This document shows, one piece after another, positions 1-10,115 of a stretch of DNA of 64,000 nt. Location: NCBI GenBank assembly GCA_905221605.1, contig CAJNDS010002367.1, positions 402,067-466,066 on the forward strand. The letters are read 5' to 3'. Position 1 is the stretch's first letter. Each line of letters begins with the position of its first letter. Below the pieces are notes generated by a model, which searched no databases, was not told the DNA's origin, and was given only the letters and a program-made list of their open reading frames with translations. The position numbers were made by a program, and so were the translations under genes. The DNA is from Symbiodinium natans. Lineage: Eukaryota > Sar > Dinophyceae > Suessiales > Symbiodiniaceae.

Positions 1-173
1 CCACAAGAAGAAGACTACTGTAGCACAGAGAAGAAGAACAAGAAGAACTAGCTTCTGAAGGCACAGGTTGACCAGGCTGAGGGGGCCTAGGGTTAGACGG
101 AAGGCGCCTGCTTGGCGGTGTCCTTCAAGCGCGAGCCACCTGATATGTTGAAATGTTGATTGAAGCCCTTGAG

Positions 174-2777
174 GTGAAGAAGGCTCTCCATGTCGAGAGC
201 TCCCCTACGACCTCCTGGCCGGGTCCCCCGGATGGCTGGAAGTACACCAGCAGCCCCTCAGCCCGTGAGATTCAGAGGGCTCTGGCAGGTTTTGCTGGGG
301 GGCGGGGATCCTTCCGTTGGCTTCAGGGGGTTGGGGGGGGGGGGAAGGGGGGTCGGGGTGGGGGGAAGAAGTGTCAGCCTCGCCCTTTAGGGCTTTAGGG
401 ATTTAGGGTGTAGGGCTCAGAGTTCGGGGATTAAATGAGTTTAGGGGTTTAGGATTTAAGGTTCAGGGATTTACGGGTTTTAGGGTTTGGGCGGCTGAAG
501 GTTCAGGGTTCAAGGGGTCTCTGGGACCTCTGGAGTCTTGCAGGCTACAATGCCTGCAACGATGCACCGGGCAAGCCGAGCATGGTCGACTTCTACCGGA
601 TGATTGCCCCGAAGCTCAGGACGACCATTGCTCCTTGGAATCTGATACACAGACCCCACTGGAGGAACTTGCCTGTTGCAGTTTCTGAGCCGTTTGCCTC
701 AAGTTCCAGTCAGTAAGCAACAGTGATGCAGAAGTGAAAAAACCGGCCTGAATCAAGGTGCCACTACGTAGGGGCATGTTGGGAGCCAAGACCACTTAGG
801 TGTTCAATGGAGACACTGACCCGTGCGTCTCTTATGAGGGGACCCGTTCCGCCATCGAGAAAGTGGGCTATGGTATTATTCCCGGTGGTGGCGCCCCCGG
901 AAGTGAACTTCTGCTTGTTTTGGCCGCATGAAACCCCCCCTAAACCCCCTAACCTCACCCCTACACCCCCCAGGTCACTACCGACCCTGGTTCTACAACA
1001 AGACGGCCGCCAACTTGGGGACGCTGAAAGAGCTTCTGGTCTGCCGGGAGTGCAGTTTCACTACCTATCAAAAACCCTAAACCCCAAACCCTCAACCCCA
1101 AACCCCTCGCAGCTCCAAGGAAGCCCAACCTCTTCGGCCCCAACCTCGAGCTGCAGCCCGCCGGGCCGCAGTTCGGCGGTCAGGTGGTGGACTACGCGTC
1201 CCGGCTTTTCTGGTTCTTAGTAGGGAATGAGGTTTAGGGCTTAGGGTTTAGGGTACTAAGAACCAGACGCTTTGCTTCGTCGGCCCCTGAGGTTGGCCTT
1301 CCCCAGCCTAAACACAGGCTTATATACTTAAGTAAGAGTACACACAATATATCTAGAATCCATATTATCTAGAATCTATATATACATATATGCTTAAACA
1401 AAAGGGTTTAGGGTCTTGGGTTAGATTCTTCACAACACTGAGTAACAGGTATGGAAGTCCCCTTGAACAAGCCCACGTCACGTGCCCAGGAGCACGGCCT
1501 CTCTTTCGTCACTGTCCATGGCAGCGGACACATGGCCCACGCCTTTGACGCCTCCGAAAAGTCCCAAAAACCACTCAACCCTAAACCCTAAACAAAGCTA
1601 CCATGACAAGGGAACTATGTGGAGGTTTCCGAAATTAGGGGTACCTTCTTGGGGTCCTTACAATACAGAAAGGGAATCCTACTATTTGGGGGGCACTATA
1701 TTAGAGGAACCCTAAACCCTAAACCCTAAACCCTAAACAAGAGCCCAGTTGTCCCTCTGAGAGTCTGAACCCCCAAGGTGCCACAGTTCCGACCCCAAGC
1801 TGCGGTGCGATGCTTGACTGATTGGGGTTTTGGGGTTTAGGGGTTTTGGGTTTAGGATTTAGGGTTTAGGGGTTTAGGGGTTTAGGGGTTTCGGGGTTTC
1901 GGGGTTTAGGGGTTTAGGATTTAGGATTTAGGGTTTAGGGTTTAGGGGTTTAGGGTTGGGGTCCAGGGGTCCAGGGGTCCAGGGGTCCAGGGGTCTAGGG
2001 GTTTAGGGGTTTAGGGGTTTAGGGGTTTAGGAGGGCTCAGGTGTTTAGGAGGGTTTGGAGGGCTTGGAGGGCTTAGGGGGTTTTGGGGAGTTTAGGGGTA
2101 AGGGTAGATCGTTTTGGATTTGGGGGTCGTAGGGTTTCGGGCTTCTGGGCTTCAGGGCTTGGGGGGTTGGGCTTGGTTGCAGGGTTTCAAAATGCAGAGT
2201 TCCGCGCTTGGGACAGTTTAGGGGGCTTTGGGGCTTTAGCTTTTCGGGGGTTCCGAGGTTCAGGATGTGAGGCGAGTTGGGGGCGGCGTGATGGGCTGGG
2301 ATCAGTGGGAGTTGCCCACAAGGCTCGTTGTACTAGGTTTAGGGTTTAGGGTTTAGGGTTCAGGGTCGGTTGAATCTAAGAGCCCTGTGATGGGTTAACA
2401 GCTCCGTTTCGGGGGTTGAGGGGTTTAAGATGAAGCGGCTTCGGGGCTCCAAAAGTGCGAGCTCAAGAGGGGCAAGCTTGGGGGGCCCTTGGGGCCATCT
2501 GTCCCCAAACACCTCTTGCCACATCCTGGAGACGTGCTGATTGGGATTTGCCAGGATCACTGACACCCCAACTTTGTCATAGTTGGGTACCATTTTACAT
2601 TTTCAAGGCTACTTAAACCCTGTATAAGGAATGAATATTTTTTAATATTATCCCAACCATGAACTAGCCAAGCCGAACACCAGATAAGGCCTGCTGGACC
2701 GCCTCCTGTCGGGCAAAGCCTTCACGCCCCTCCTTCCGAGCCGCTCGGCCATAACAACCCGCGAAGCAGCTTTCTGA
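174..2777 (+). CDS. Serine carboxypeptidase (peptidase family S10), 3' part of a multi-exon gene
   Basis: Secretory/lysosomal-type peptidase that removes C-terminal residues with a Ser-Asp-His triad. Exons inferred from frame and splice signals: 174-252 (EVKKALHV-like motif, then WKYTS), 544-629 (KPSMVDFYRMIAPKLRTTI), 800-872 (NGDTDPCVSYEG, containing the catalytic Asp), 974-1049 (HYRPWFYN), 1120-about 1219, 1449-1534 (FVTVHGSGHM, catalytic His), 1778-1811 (VPQFRPQAAVR) and 2689-2777 (LLDRLLSGKAFTPLL, then stop TGA at 2775-2777). Joins are in frame: ATT to GTG at 629/800, GGT across 872/974, ATG to GTG at 1534/1778, TGC across 1811/2689. Donors after 629, 1534 and 1811 are GC; those after 872 and 1049 are GT. 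The catalytic Ser exon (GESYAG type) and the start lie left of the window. The exon 1120-1219 to 1449 join is the least certain. Family assignment is firm from NGDTDP, YRPWF, HGSGHMVPQFRP and the L-LL-GK-F-P-L ending. Confidence 0.88.
388..500 (+). repeat. Degenerate TTTAGGG array at the 5' side of a carboxypeptidase intron
   Basis: Sequence shows repeated variants of TTTAGGG (GGGCTTTAGGGATTTAGGGTG and similar) in the intron 253-543, near its start. G-rich on the sense strand of the host gene. Preceded by a G-rich stretch at 296-366. Confidence 0.8.
1625..1712 (+). repeat. Short dispersed element, family F (GTACC-TTGGGG type)
   Basis: Starts GGTTTCCGAAATTAGGGGTA and runs through CCTTCTTGGGGTCCTTA to GGGGGCACTATATTAGAGGA. 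Related sequence occurs at 13921-14012, 58663-58772, 61288-61378 and, in opposite orientation, about 6275-6373. The copies share the GG-TTTCC-AAATTA-GGGTACC start and the later GGGG-CTTA/CCTTA blocks. It lies in the carboxypeptidase intron upstream of the exon at 1778. Function unknown; probably a MITE-like element. Confidence 0.5.
1826..2360 (+). repeat. Long degenerate TTTAGGG / GGGGTTT array after a donor
   Basis: Begins within 20 bases of the GC donor at 1812 of the carboxypeptidase gene and fills much of the last intron. It mixes TTTAGGG, TTTAGGGG, TTTCGGGG and a five-fold GGGGTCCA subarray (about 1959-2000). Open frames across 2083-2349 are low-complexity reading of this repeat. Confidence 0.85.
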
Positions 2778-2947
2778 AGCCGACCGCTTGAATAGATGCT
2801 TTCTGAGGCCATCACCGTGCAATCTCAGAAGCAGAACCGTAACCCGAGGTTAAAGAACGCGAGTCTGAAGTCCTTCAACCCACCCTGAGCTTCACTGGCC
2901 CATAAATGCTGTCTGTTCTCCTGCCCTGCTACATGCCCCTTTTCCAG

Positions 2948-3326
2948 GCGACGCGGAGCTCATGGCCATGGACGACGCATCCTTCGACACCGCAGTGGAG
3001 CCTGGGATGTTTCCGAAGTTTGCGGGATCAGGGTTGCAGGGTAGGTGAAGGGGTTACGAGAGTCAAGGGGCGAGGGCTTATGATCATCGGGCTGCGGTTT
3101 GTCAGCCAGTGGGTGCTGCAAGGCATGTCAGGTGCTGCGGTAACACTCTTGTGAACAAGCATGCCCTAAACCCATCTAAACCCTATAAAGCCTACAAACC
3201 CTAAACCGGCGGTAAGTAGTCCGCCTTCGTTTCAGTGCACTGATCGAATCATAGCCAAAACATTCCGAGGACAAGTGGACCGACGCAGCCGAGAACTATG
3301 CTGGTGCGAACGACGTGACTTCCTTG
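2948..3326 (+). CDS. Possible thioredoxin/PDI-like exons
   Basis: Two short exons that might belong to a thioredoxin-fold (protein disulfide isomerase) gene. The first opens after TTTCCAG at 2948 and reads AMDDASFDTAVEPGMFPKF, recalling the D-FD-AV-G--FVKF strand that precedes the CGHC active site in PDI. The second, 3270-3326, is bounded by AG/G and a GT donor, is exactly 19 codons in phase 0, and reads KWTDAAENYAGANDV, like the W--AA--Y----V stretch after the active site. The exon that should carry CxxC was not found between them, so the call stays weak. A stretch at 3445-3490 with two cysteines could follow. Confidence 0.3.
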
Positions 3327-3329
3327 GTG

Positions 3330-4140
3330 ATTTGAGGAGTCACGGACACCTTCGGCCCCTGTCGACAATAGGTCGCGAGAGCTGGAGAGCAAAAAATGTG
3401 CACCTCAGACGTGTTGGATACATTTTGCCGAGTTGGCTGCAGAAGCTAGATGCCATGTGCAAAGGCCAAGGTTGCGTCACATCATTCCGCATACTTGACC
3501 GACCTTAACATTGCAAGGATCCACGTTGTGCCCCCAACTTTTGCGATGCTGTGTCTGTACGTATTCACTCGGCTACCAGCCAATATTGCAGGACATGTAT
3601 TCTAAAGACAACTATACCATGGCGGACTTGGTTGGAAGGGCCTTCGATTATCAGGGCCATGGCAGGCTTACAGTAGGGAGGCAAACACGGTGTAATGCTG
3701 CACTCGAAGGCCATTGTGCGCTTGCCCAGAGTAACTCAGACTCATACAGCGCTCGCCGCCGTGTCTAGGTGTGCCCCAAAGTTTGTTGAGGATCGTGGAG
3801 TTGTATCTTGCACATACGCCAAATCAGTCCGTATCCCTTTCAGCCCCATAGCACACTGCCTGCACATGAAGTCAGGCTCAATCCCAACAATCATTTATAC
3901 ATATTTTCTCAATTCCTAAGACCTACCCTAAACCCTACAGCCAAAAGGATCCCAAACTCTAAACATAAAATCCTAAACACCCACTCGCGCCAGCTGTGCA
4001 GGACGAAAAAACACCCGAAACCCAGCTAGTGCGAGTGCGAGGGCCGAAGACCTCAACCCCAATAACCCCCAAGTATCCTCTAAGATGCCCTAAACACACC
4101 TCGTGAAGGAACACTTAGGCCCCTATTCAGGGCTACTTGG
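3330..4140. other. Gene-poor stretch
   Basis: No exon with both a family match and clean splice sites. A frame at 3511-3768 (ADLVGRAFDYQGHGRLTVGR) is open but unrecognised. CCCTAAA variants begin at about 3922 and recur at 4085 on the way to the array at 4146. Confidence 0.4.
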
Positions 4141-4145
4141 GGGTC

Positions 4146-4395
4146 TAAACCCTAAACCCTAAACCCTAAACCCCAAACCCCAAACCCCAAACCCTAAACC
4201 CTAAACCCTAAACCCTAAGCAGACCTCAGAGAGGTGCACTGCATGACCTGGGGCTCCGCGCACGACTCCCTCCAAGCCGTGGCCTCTATGGAGGCCCTCT
4301 TGCCGCCTGGCCAATCCATTCCAGGGTTTAGGGTTTGGGGTTTGGGGTTTAGGGTTTAGGGTCTAGGGTTTAGGGTTTGGGGTTTAGGGTTTAGG
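4146..4395. repeat. Inverted telomere-type repeats flanking a single exon
   Basis: CCCTAAA units run from about 4146 to 4217, a coding exon occupies 4234-4322, and TTTAGGG/TTTGGGG units run from about 4326 to 4395. This is the clearest small example in the window of C-rich repeat before the acceptor and G-rich repeat directly after the donor. Confidence 0.9.
4234..4322 (+). CDS. Isolated coding exon, unknown protein
   Basis: Exon opens after CAGAGAG at 4234 and reads VHCMTWGSAHDSLQAVASM then EALLPPGQSI. It ends at CCATTCCAG/GGTTTAGGG or one base later. The TWGS--DSLQA-ASMEALL pattern is somewhat like the early part of Core-2/xylosyltransferase (GT14) domains, but one exon cannot prove this. 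It may belong to the armadillo gene to the right or to a separate gene. Confidence 0.4.
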
Positions 4396-4585
4396 GTCAG
4401 GCTTCAAGAGGGTTTTCTGATGCTTTGGGGTTTGAGGCACGAAGTTTCTTTGGGGGAATTGATCGACAACCTTAGGCCCTAAACCAGTGGAGTGTTAGTG
4501 CTGCTGGCGAGTTGGTCACGATGCAGTTGGTGCTAGCTGCGGCTTACAAGCTACGCAGGTAGACTGGTTACCCTAATGCTGAAGG

Positions 4586-6440
4586 ATGTGCATGACTGCT
4601 GTTCGTGAGAGCGCCGTTGTGTCGTGCCTTGCCAGTGCTTTGCCCGAACCGAGGACTTCAGATGATGTGCGTGCGCGTTTCGTAGCTGCTGGTGCAGTGC
4701 AGACACTTATCTACACACAGCTGTCTGAGACACTTTCCATGGGTGTTGCTGACGATCGCAATCTTCATGGACGTAACTCAAGCTAAGGCCTTTGGTAGCC
4801 ATGCTGTCAGACAACTCCCGGGACGCAAGATGCAAGGCCTGGTCAGTATGCGCTTGAAGATGCAGAGGGTTTAGGGTTTAGGGTTTAGGGTTTAGGGTTT
4901 AGGGTTTAGGGTTTAGGGTTTGGGGACATATAGGCCCTGTGCTGGCTGAGAAACTCGGGTGCGCAGTGGCACTATGCACAACCCTATCCGTCCCTTCAGG
5001 CAGCCAAGGCACTGGCCAACCTTGGACACTGCGCAGTTGGCAAGCGCATTCTCGTCACGACAGGCTCCGCCCTCCTGCCTGAGGGGATGCTGCTCAGATA
5101 TGTTTGTCATAACGAGGTACCGAGCATTGGTTGATCCTGGAAGCTGCAAGCCCTGCCATGACTGCAACAGGAGTTTGTGCACGTTTATCCATGGCAGGCG
5201 GCGTCCCCGCTCTCATGAAGCTCTTCGCGACCGATGATCCCGAATGTGAAGAGGCAGGGGTTCAATTCAGCGGTCCGGGCGGGACCTTGCTCCCGATGAT
5301 GGAGGAAGTTTGAACAGTCCCACTCTTTGTAGCTGTACTCATGGGTTTCCTAAACTACACCCCCAGGTTCCACCTTAAATAACCTGAATTCGGCTTATCC
5401 TTGAATAGCCTTCATGATGCAGGGCGGGGCGGGGTTGTATAGAGGGGCGTGGTAGGGGAACCCATGATGTACTAGTGGTCACCACTCTCACTAGGGCTTC
5501 GCTTGCGGACGAGAACCTCCGCCACAGGCTGCGAGTGCTGTTCTCGTACATGTCGCCGCAGGTGAGAAGGCAAGGGCGTTGCTGCCGGCTTAAGCCGTTT
5601 CCCGCCTTGGGTTTCTGCCGCCCTCGAAGATTACCCTAAACCCTAAACCCTAAACCCTAAACCCTAAACCCTAAACCCTAAACCCTAAACCCTAAACCCT
5701 AAACCCTAAACCCTAAACCTTTAGGTTTAGTATTGTTTTTGTTCATGTACTTGAATGTGCAATGGCGCAGCATGGTCACCAAAGTTTTTGGCCCTCTAGC
5801 CGCCCAACTTGATAATGCTGCGCGCCGTTTTGGTTTGGCAGAAAGATATACGACATCAGATGAGATCGTATGAGATTAGTTTGCCTACTTTTGTAGATTT
5901 AGTTATGCTACGCTATATACATATAGGTTCATATATCTACATAGATTCATATACCTATATAGATTCATATACCTATATAGATTCATATAGATTCATATAC
6001 CTACAGCGTGCACGTGTGCATTTTTTGCGTTGTCTTGTGTCTTCGGGGCACAGCCAGGTCCGGGAGGAGCTCATCCTTGGAGGCCAGGCTAGGGATTCTG
6101 CAGATGAGGGTTTAGGGTTTAGGGTTTCGGGTTTAGGGTTTAGGGTTCAGGGTTTAGGGTTTAGGGTGGAGGCGCGCTGAGACAAGCCTGTGCAAAAAGG
6201 GTGGTTAAAAAAGTGTTTAGAGTTTAGGGATTCTGCAAATGAGAGAGGCCTTGCTGGGACGTGCCATATGGGGGGCTGTACGAAAATGGGGGGGGGACCC
6301 CTAATGTAGATCCAAAAATCGTAGGACTCCCCGTACATTACCGGCCCCAAAAAGGTACCCCTAACTTCGGAAACCCCCAGAATATAATGTAGGTGACAGG
6401 TTAGTTTCGCGCCCACCCTTGCTGACATGATTGAGAATGT
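4586..6440 (+). CDS. Armadillo-repeat protein, several exons
   Basis: Stacked helical repeats of the armadillo type, normally a protein-binding scaffold. Recognisable pieces in order: about 4604-4725 (VRARFVAAGAVQTLIYTQL), 4788-4850 (PLVAMLSDNSRDARCKAW), 5000-5065 (AAKALANLGHCAVGKRILV), about 5189-5262 (AGGVPALMKLFATDDPECEE), 5499-5551 (SLADENLRHRLRVLFSYM, ending at a GT donor), about 6058-6100 (VREELILGGQARDSADE) and 6398-6440 (FAPTLADMIENVAGTAT). AGG-PALMKL and AAKALANLG are typical armadillo helix 3 and helix 1-2 sequences. Acceptors are AG/G. TTTAGGG arrays at 4868-4922 and 6109-6166 follow exons. The start codon and exact borders are not resolved; related exons continue at 10116-11989. 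Confidence 0.65.
4868..4922 (+). repeat. (TTTAGGG)n array, perfect
   Basis: About eight uninterrupted TTTAGGG units in the intron after the armadillo exon at 4788-4850. Confidence 0.95.
5633..5720 (-). repeat. (CCCTAAA)n array, perfect
   Basis: About twelve CCCTAAA units, that is TTTAGGG on the minus strand, between the armadillo exons at 5499-5551 and 6058-6100. Confidence 0.95.
5923..6002. repeat. 18-bp tandem repeat
   Basis: Direct repeats of ATATAGATTCATATACCT with small changes, about four and a half copies, AT-rich, in an armadillo-gene intron. The YIDSYTYIDSY peptide frame across it is a by-product of the repeat. Confidence 0.85.
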
Positions 6441-6555
6441 GGCAGGCACGGCTACGAGTCATGAGGGACCGGGAGAAGGGCCTGCTTGCCAAAGTCTGCC
6501 ACACCCGAGGTCGCCTAAACATTAAACCCTAAAGCCTAAACCCTAAACCCTAAAC

Positions 6556-9500
6556 CTGCCTTTTCTCGGCCTGAAATCTTCTGATGTGACGAGGCATGCC
6601 TCCATACTTGACGGCCATGTTGGACAGCAACTCCCCCACAACACTGGCCCACGCGGTTCCTTGGGAGTTCAGTTTGCGGGGGGGAGTGACTGCCCATGTC
6701 AGCCCATCTCTAATGCAAGGATTGCACAAACAGCCCCATTCATCTCTCTCGTTGCAAGAAAATAATGGTCCGACAAAGATTGGAGAAAGATACCGCCAAA
6801 GTCGTAGAGCCTTTCGCAAAAGCTCTGATGTGATTATAACCTGTGGTTACTTTCGCTCCGTCGGCGAAGAACATCCATGTTTCACGTGGAGGAGTATTGC
6901 ACAACTACTGCATCGTCTTAAGTTTGGCCTCGACCTGCGCCCTGCATCCAAGGTGCGACTGCTGGGGCATTTGGCAACAAACCAGGAGCGAAGCTTCAGA
7001 TGTGCACCGGGGGATGGGCTGGTTCGGGGTTTTGGGTTTAGGGATGTTTTGGGTTCAGGGTTTAGGGTTTAGGGTTTAGGGTTTAGGGTTTAGGGTTTAG
7101 GGTTTAGGGTTTAGGGTTTAGGGTTTAGGGTTTAGGGTTTAGGCTGGACGGCAAGGGAGTTTAGCGCTGGAACTGAAACTTTGGCTCATTATCCTTGCGA
7201 CAACTTGTGCGACCCTGGAATACAGGGGATGCCCTCTACCTAGGCTGACCTAAACCCTAAACCCTAAACCCTAAACCCTAAACCCTAAACCCTTTTTTCG
7301 CTTTGAGGGATGGTGCGGGTCTGTGTCTGGCCTAGTCTCTCGTCTTATTGGACTGGAACTATGTGCCCAATGTGGTATGTACAAGGAGGTGCCCCCTAGT
7401 TGCAAGTAGACTTAGAAGAGCCCTAAATTGGGTTACAAGGATCCGAACGTAGGCTAGAAGTCCCTTAACCATAGTAACTATAGTAAGGGGGCCCCCTCCT
7501 TGCAGTGGTAGTATGACTCCGTAGATCCGAAGCCTTGCCCCTGCTGAGTGCGAGCGTGAGCGGCGAAACCCTTTGTGATATACTAGGATATACTATGATA
7601 CTCTATGATATACTAGGATATGCTATGATATACTATGACTTACTATGACAGACTGTGATATACTATGATATCCTACATAAAGGAATTTGAAAATGTTATT
7701 TCGGCGGGATTCTCAAGCAAGTTGTAGAGACTGTGTCAGGACGTGGCTTCGGGCCTCTTTGAGGCACAGGGTGTGTTGTCTGCAACAGGAGGACAGGCAT
7801 TTGCTTCACGTGGAGTACATTTTTCGCGGAGATTTTGTTCATTTCGCAAGTCGGATCCCTCAAAATATCGTCATGTGCAGGAACTTCAGTTTCTGGGCCA
7901 GCATCTTCGTCTGGCCGTGTCAGTTGTTTTATCTTGGAATGCTCCTGTTGCTGCTTACTCCTGAAATGGCAAAATAGAAGCATTGAGGAAGAACCGCAGC
8001 CAGTATGGCACACCGGTTCTCAACACGAACTCGCCATGGGAGACTCAAGATTCCTCGGCAGCTGTCGAGCGCAAGCAGCGAAGACTCGGGGCAGATTCTC
8101 TCTGACACTCCTTTGTTCGCGTGTGTCTGTGTGTGTGTGTGTGTTAAGTGCAAGAGCTGCTGGCAGGGCTTCCTTAGCAACCTTCTCAGCTTCCTTGACA
8201 GCAGCTATCCGGACGAGGCCCCGGGACAGAACGGTGCAAAGCTGGGATGAACCGCAGGATCCAATATTTTCAACCACAGTGTGCATATACGTGAGGCAGT
8301 CCTACGCTGGCCATGCGGATGTACACGTTAAGCTGTTAAGGTCCTCTGAAAGCAGTTACACCACCTATCTGATGCGCGAAACACAGTTTAGCAGAGCTTG
8401 TGTCTCTAGGATTATCCATGGGTCACATTTTGCAGAATTCTTATTCTTACGTGCATAAGCTGAGGCCCTCTGAGTTGCTGGTGTGCTGGCTAATGTTCAT
8501 AATGGGGAGAGGAGAACTGCATGAACATGCGAGCATTGAGCGCTGACCCACGTGCAAGAGCACATGTGCGGAAGCTGCGCAAGATCCGCACATGTCCGCG
8601 CAAGCACCGCACGGAACTGGGTTCCACCTCTCAGGTAAATTTGCCGGCTGCTTTCGCCATTGCCCAGCTGGCCTCCACAGATACACGGCGGAGAGCGCTG
8701 ATTGCGTCTCGGCAGTTATCTAAAGCAGCGTCGCACTAGCATAAAGCAAACGAATGAACATGAATGAGCACTCACTCTTAAGACTACTGGTGCACTTGCC
8801 GTACAGGTTTCTGTCAAAGGCGCGGGCACACGCAATTCCTGTTGGGGTCATGCCTCCTTGTTGCCGCTATTGTCATCGTTCTGCGCCTTGTCATGGCTCG
8901 TGTCCCTGTGATTGCTGGCGTGGCCTTCTCTATTCTGTGGTTGCTTCACCTGCCACGGCCGCATCGAGCTCAGGAATCACAAATCGTGGAAAAGCTGCTC
9001 CGCTGCCCGCCCTTGATGAGAAGAATTTGTTGATGTTCATATGGCTAAGCACAGAAGACTCTTCAGAAGACTCCATGAACCAGTGAAACTCGATTCCTGG
9101 GACCTGATTTTCCAATTTCCAGGTCTGCTCGACGAGGGGAGCCACGATTGCAAGGCTCTGCAAGCCTATGCGACGAACTCCCACTGCTCTGCATATCATT
9201 GCTCGCCAAATGCGTTAAGCAAAGACTCTTAATCCCGACAAGCCCTGCCTCAGCGAAAGAACTACTGGCTGGCAACTAAAGCATGATGACTATAAGCCGC
9301 TAAGAAATTGCAAGTCTGGACGCTCGCATAGTCTAGGGCTTCACGATCTGTGGATGACTTCAGGATTTGGGGGTTTCAGTTGCAAAAAATCGGGTCCAAG
9401 CAGTTTGATAGCCGCCGCAGCCAAAGGCCCTAAACCCCTCCTTTCTGTCAGGCTGAGGCGGCAGGCGCGCTTGCAGTGCTCACCCAGACCCAGGACAAGC

Positions 9501-9869
9501 GTGGCCCGGCGTACGATTAGCGGGGTCTCGACTCTGGCATCCTCAGGCAGAGGGCAGAGGGCCTGCTCATTTGATTAAATGGCCTGGTGCCGTTGGTTTG
9601 GGAAGTGTTGGGGGCTCAAGGCGAGGCAGAAGTGCTGCTGTGTTGACTGATGTGGGGAAGGGGGGGGGGGGGGGGTGGGGAAGTGCAAGGTGGCTGTTCG
9701 GCTGTCTCACAGGGTTGAGGATCCAGGGATATCCAGGGTGAGAGCTTGGCCAGCTTGGCTTCGCATGAAGTGGATGAGCTGCCTTGAGAGATCAGTCAGA
9801 TGCTGATGGAGACCCAAATATCGAAGACGCACTTCGTCAAAGCTTTGCTTCAGATTAGGTACGAAACTC
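6556..9869 (-). CDS. Unrecognised multi-exon gene on the minus strand
   Basis: Exons with good minus-strand splice sites: 9869-9711 (acceptor TTACAG/G, donor CCT/GTGAGA; contains LRYLGLHQHLTDLSRQLIHF), about 9170-9110 (IVAPLVEQTWKLENQ, donor CAG/GTCCC), 9011-8950 (acceptor TCAAG/G, donor GCAG/GTGAAG; AFPRFVIPELDAAVAG) and 6659-6556 (acceptor CCAAG/G; SVVGELLSNMAVKYGGMPR; donor CAG/GTTTAGGG). A further frame at about 8250-8155 (IAAVKEAEKVAKEALPAAL) may belong but lacks a clean acceptor. The donor of the 6556 exon is followed on its own strand by TTTAGGG units, matching the polarity seen around plus-strand exons. No family is recognised. It may be nested between, or inside, the armadillo exons of the other strand. 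Confidence 0.5.
7036..7291. repeat. Head-to-head telomere-type arrays
   Basis: TTTAGGG units (about fourteen) run from 7054 to 7143 and CCCTAAA units (about six) from 7252 to 7291, separated by about 108 bases. The two arms are complementary and could form a hairpin in RNA. Confidence 0.95.
7575..7673. repeat. Tandem repeat, about 11 bp, GATATACTATG type
   Basis: Repeated GATATACTAGGATATACTAT-like units with drift. Surrounding DNA 7295-7680 holds no supported exon. Confidence 0.8.
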
Positions 9870-10115
9870 CTGTAAATGCTTATGCTGGTGGGCAAGGAGC
9901 TCACCAGCGTTGCCGGAAACTTCTTAAGTTTTACTGTAGCTCTCGAGACGGCTCCTTGATGCTCCAAGTGTCTGTCCCATGTCTAGTTGGATCCCTAATG
10001 CCTAAGGCCTAAGGCCCTCAGAACGTAGTACCAGCACACAATGTACCAGCAGTAGCTGGGAGAATTTAGGGTGCAGGGTTCCTTTGGTGTCGCCCTGTAT
10101 GTTGCAGAGGCACGT

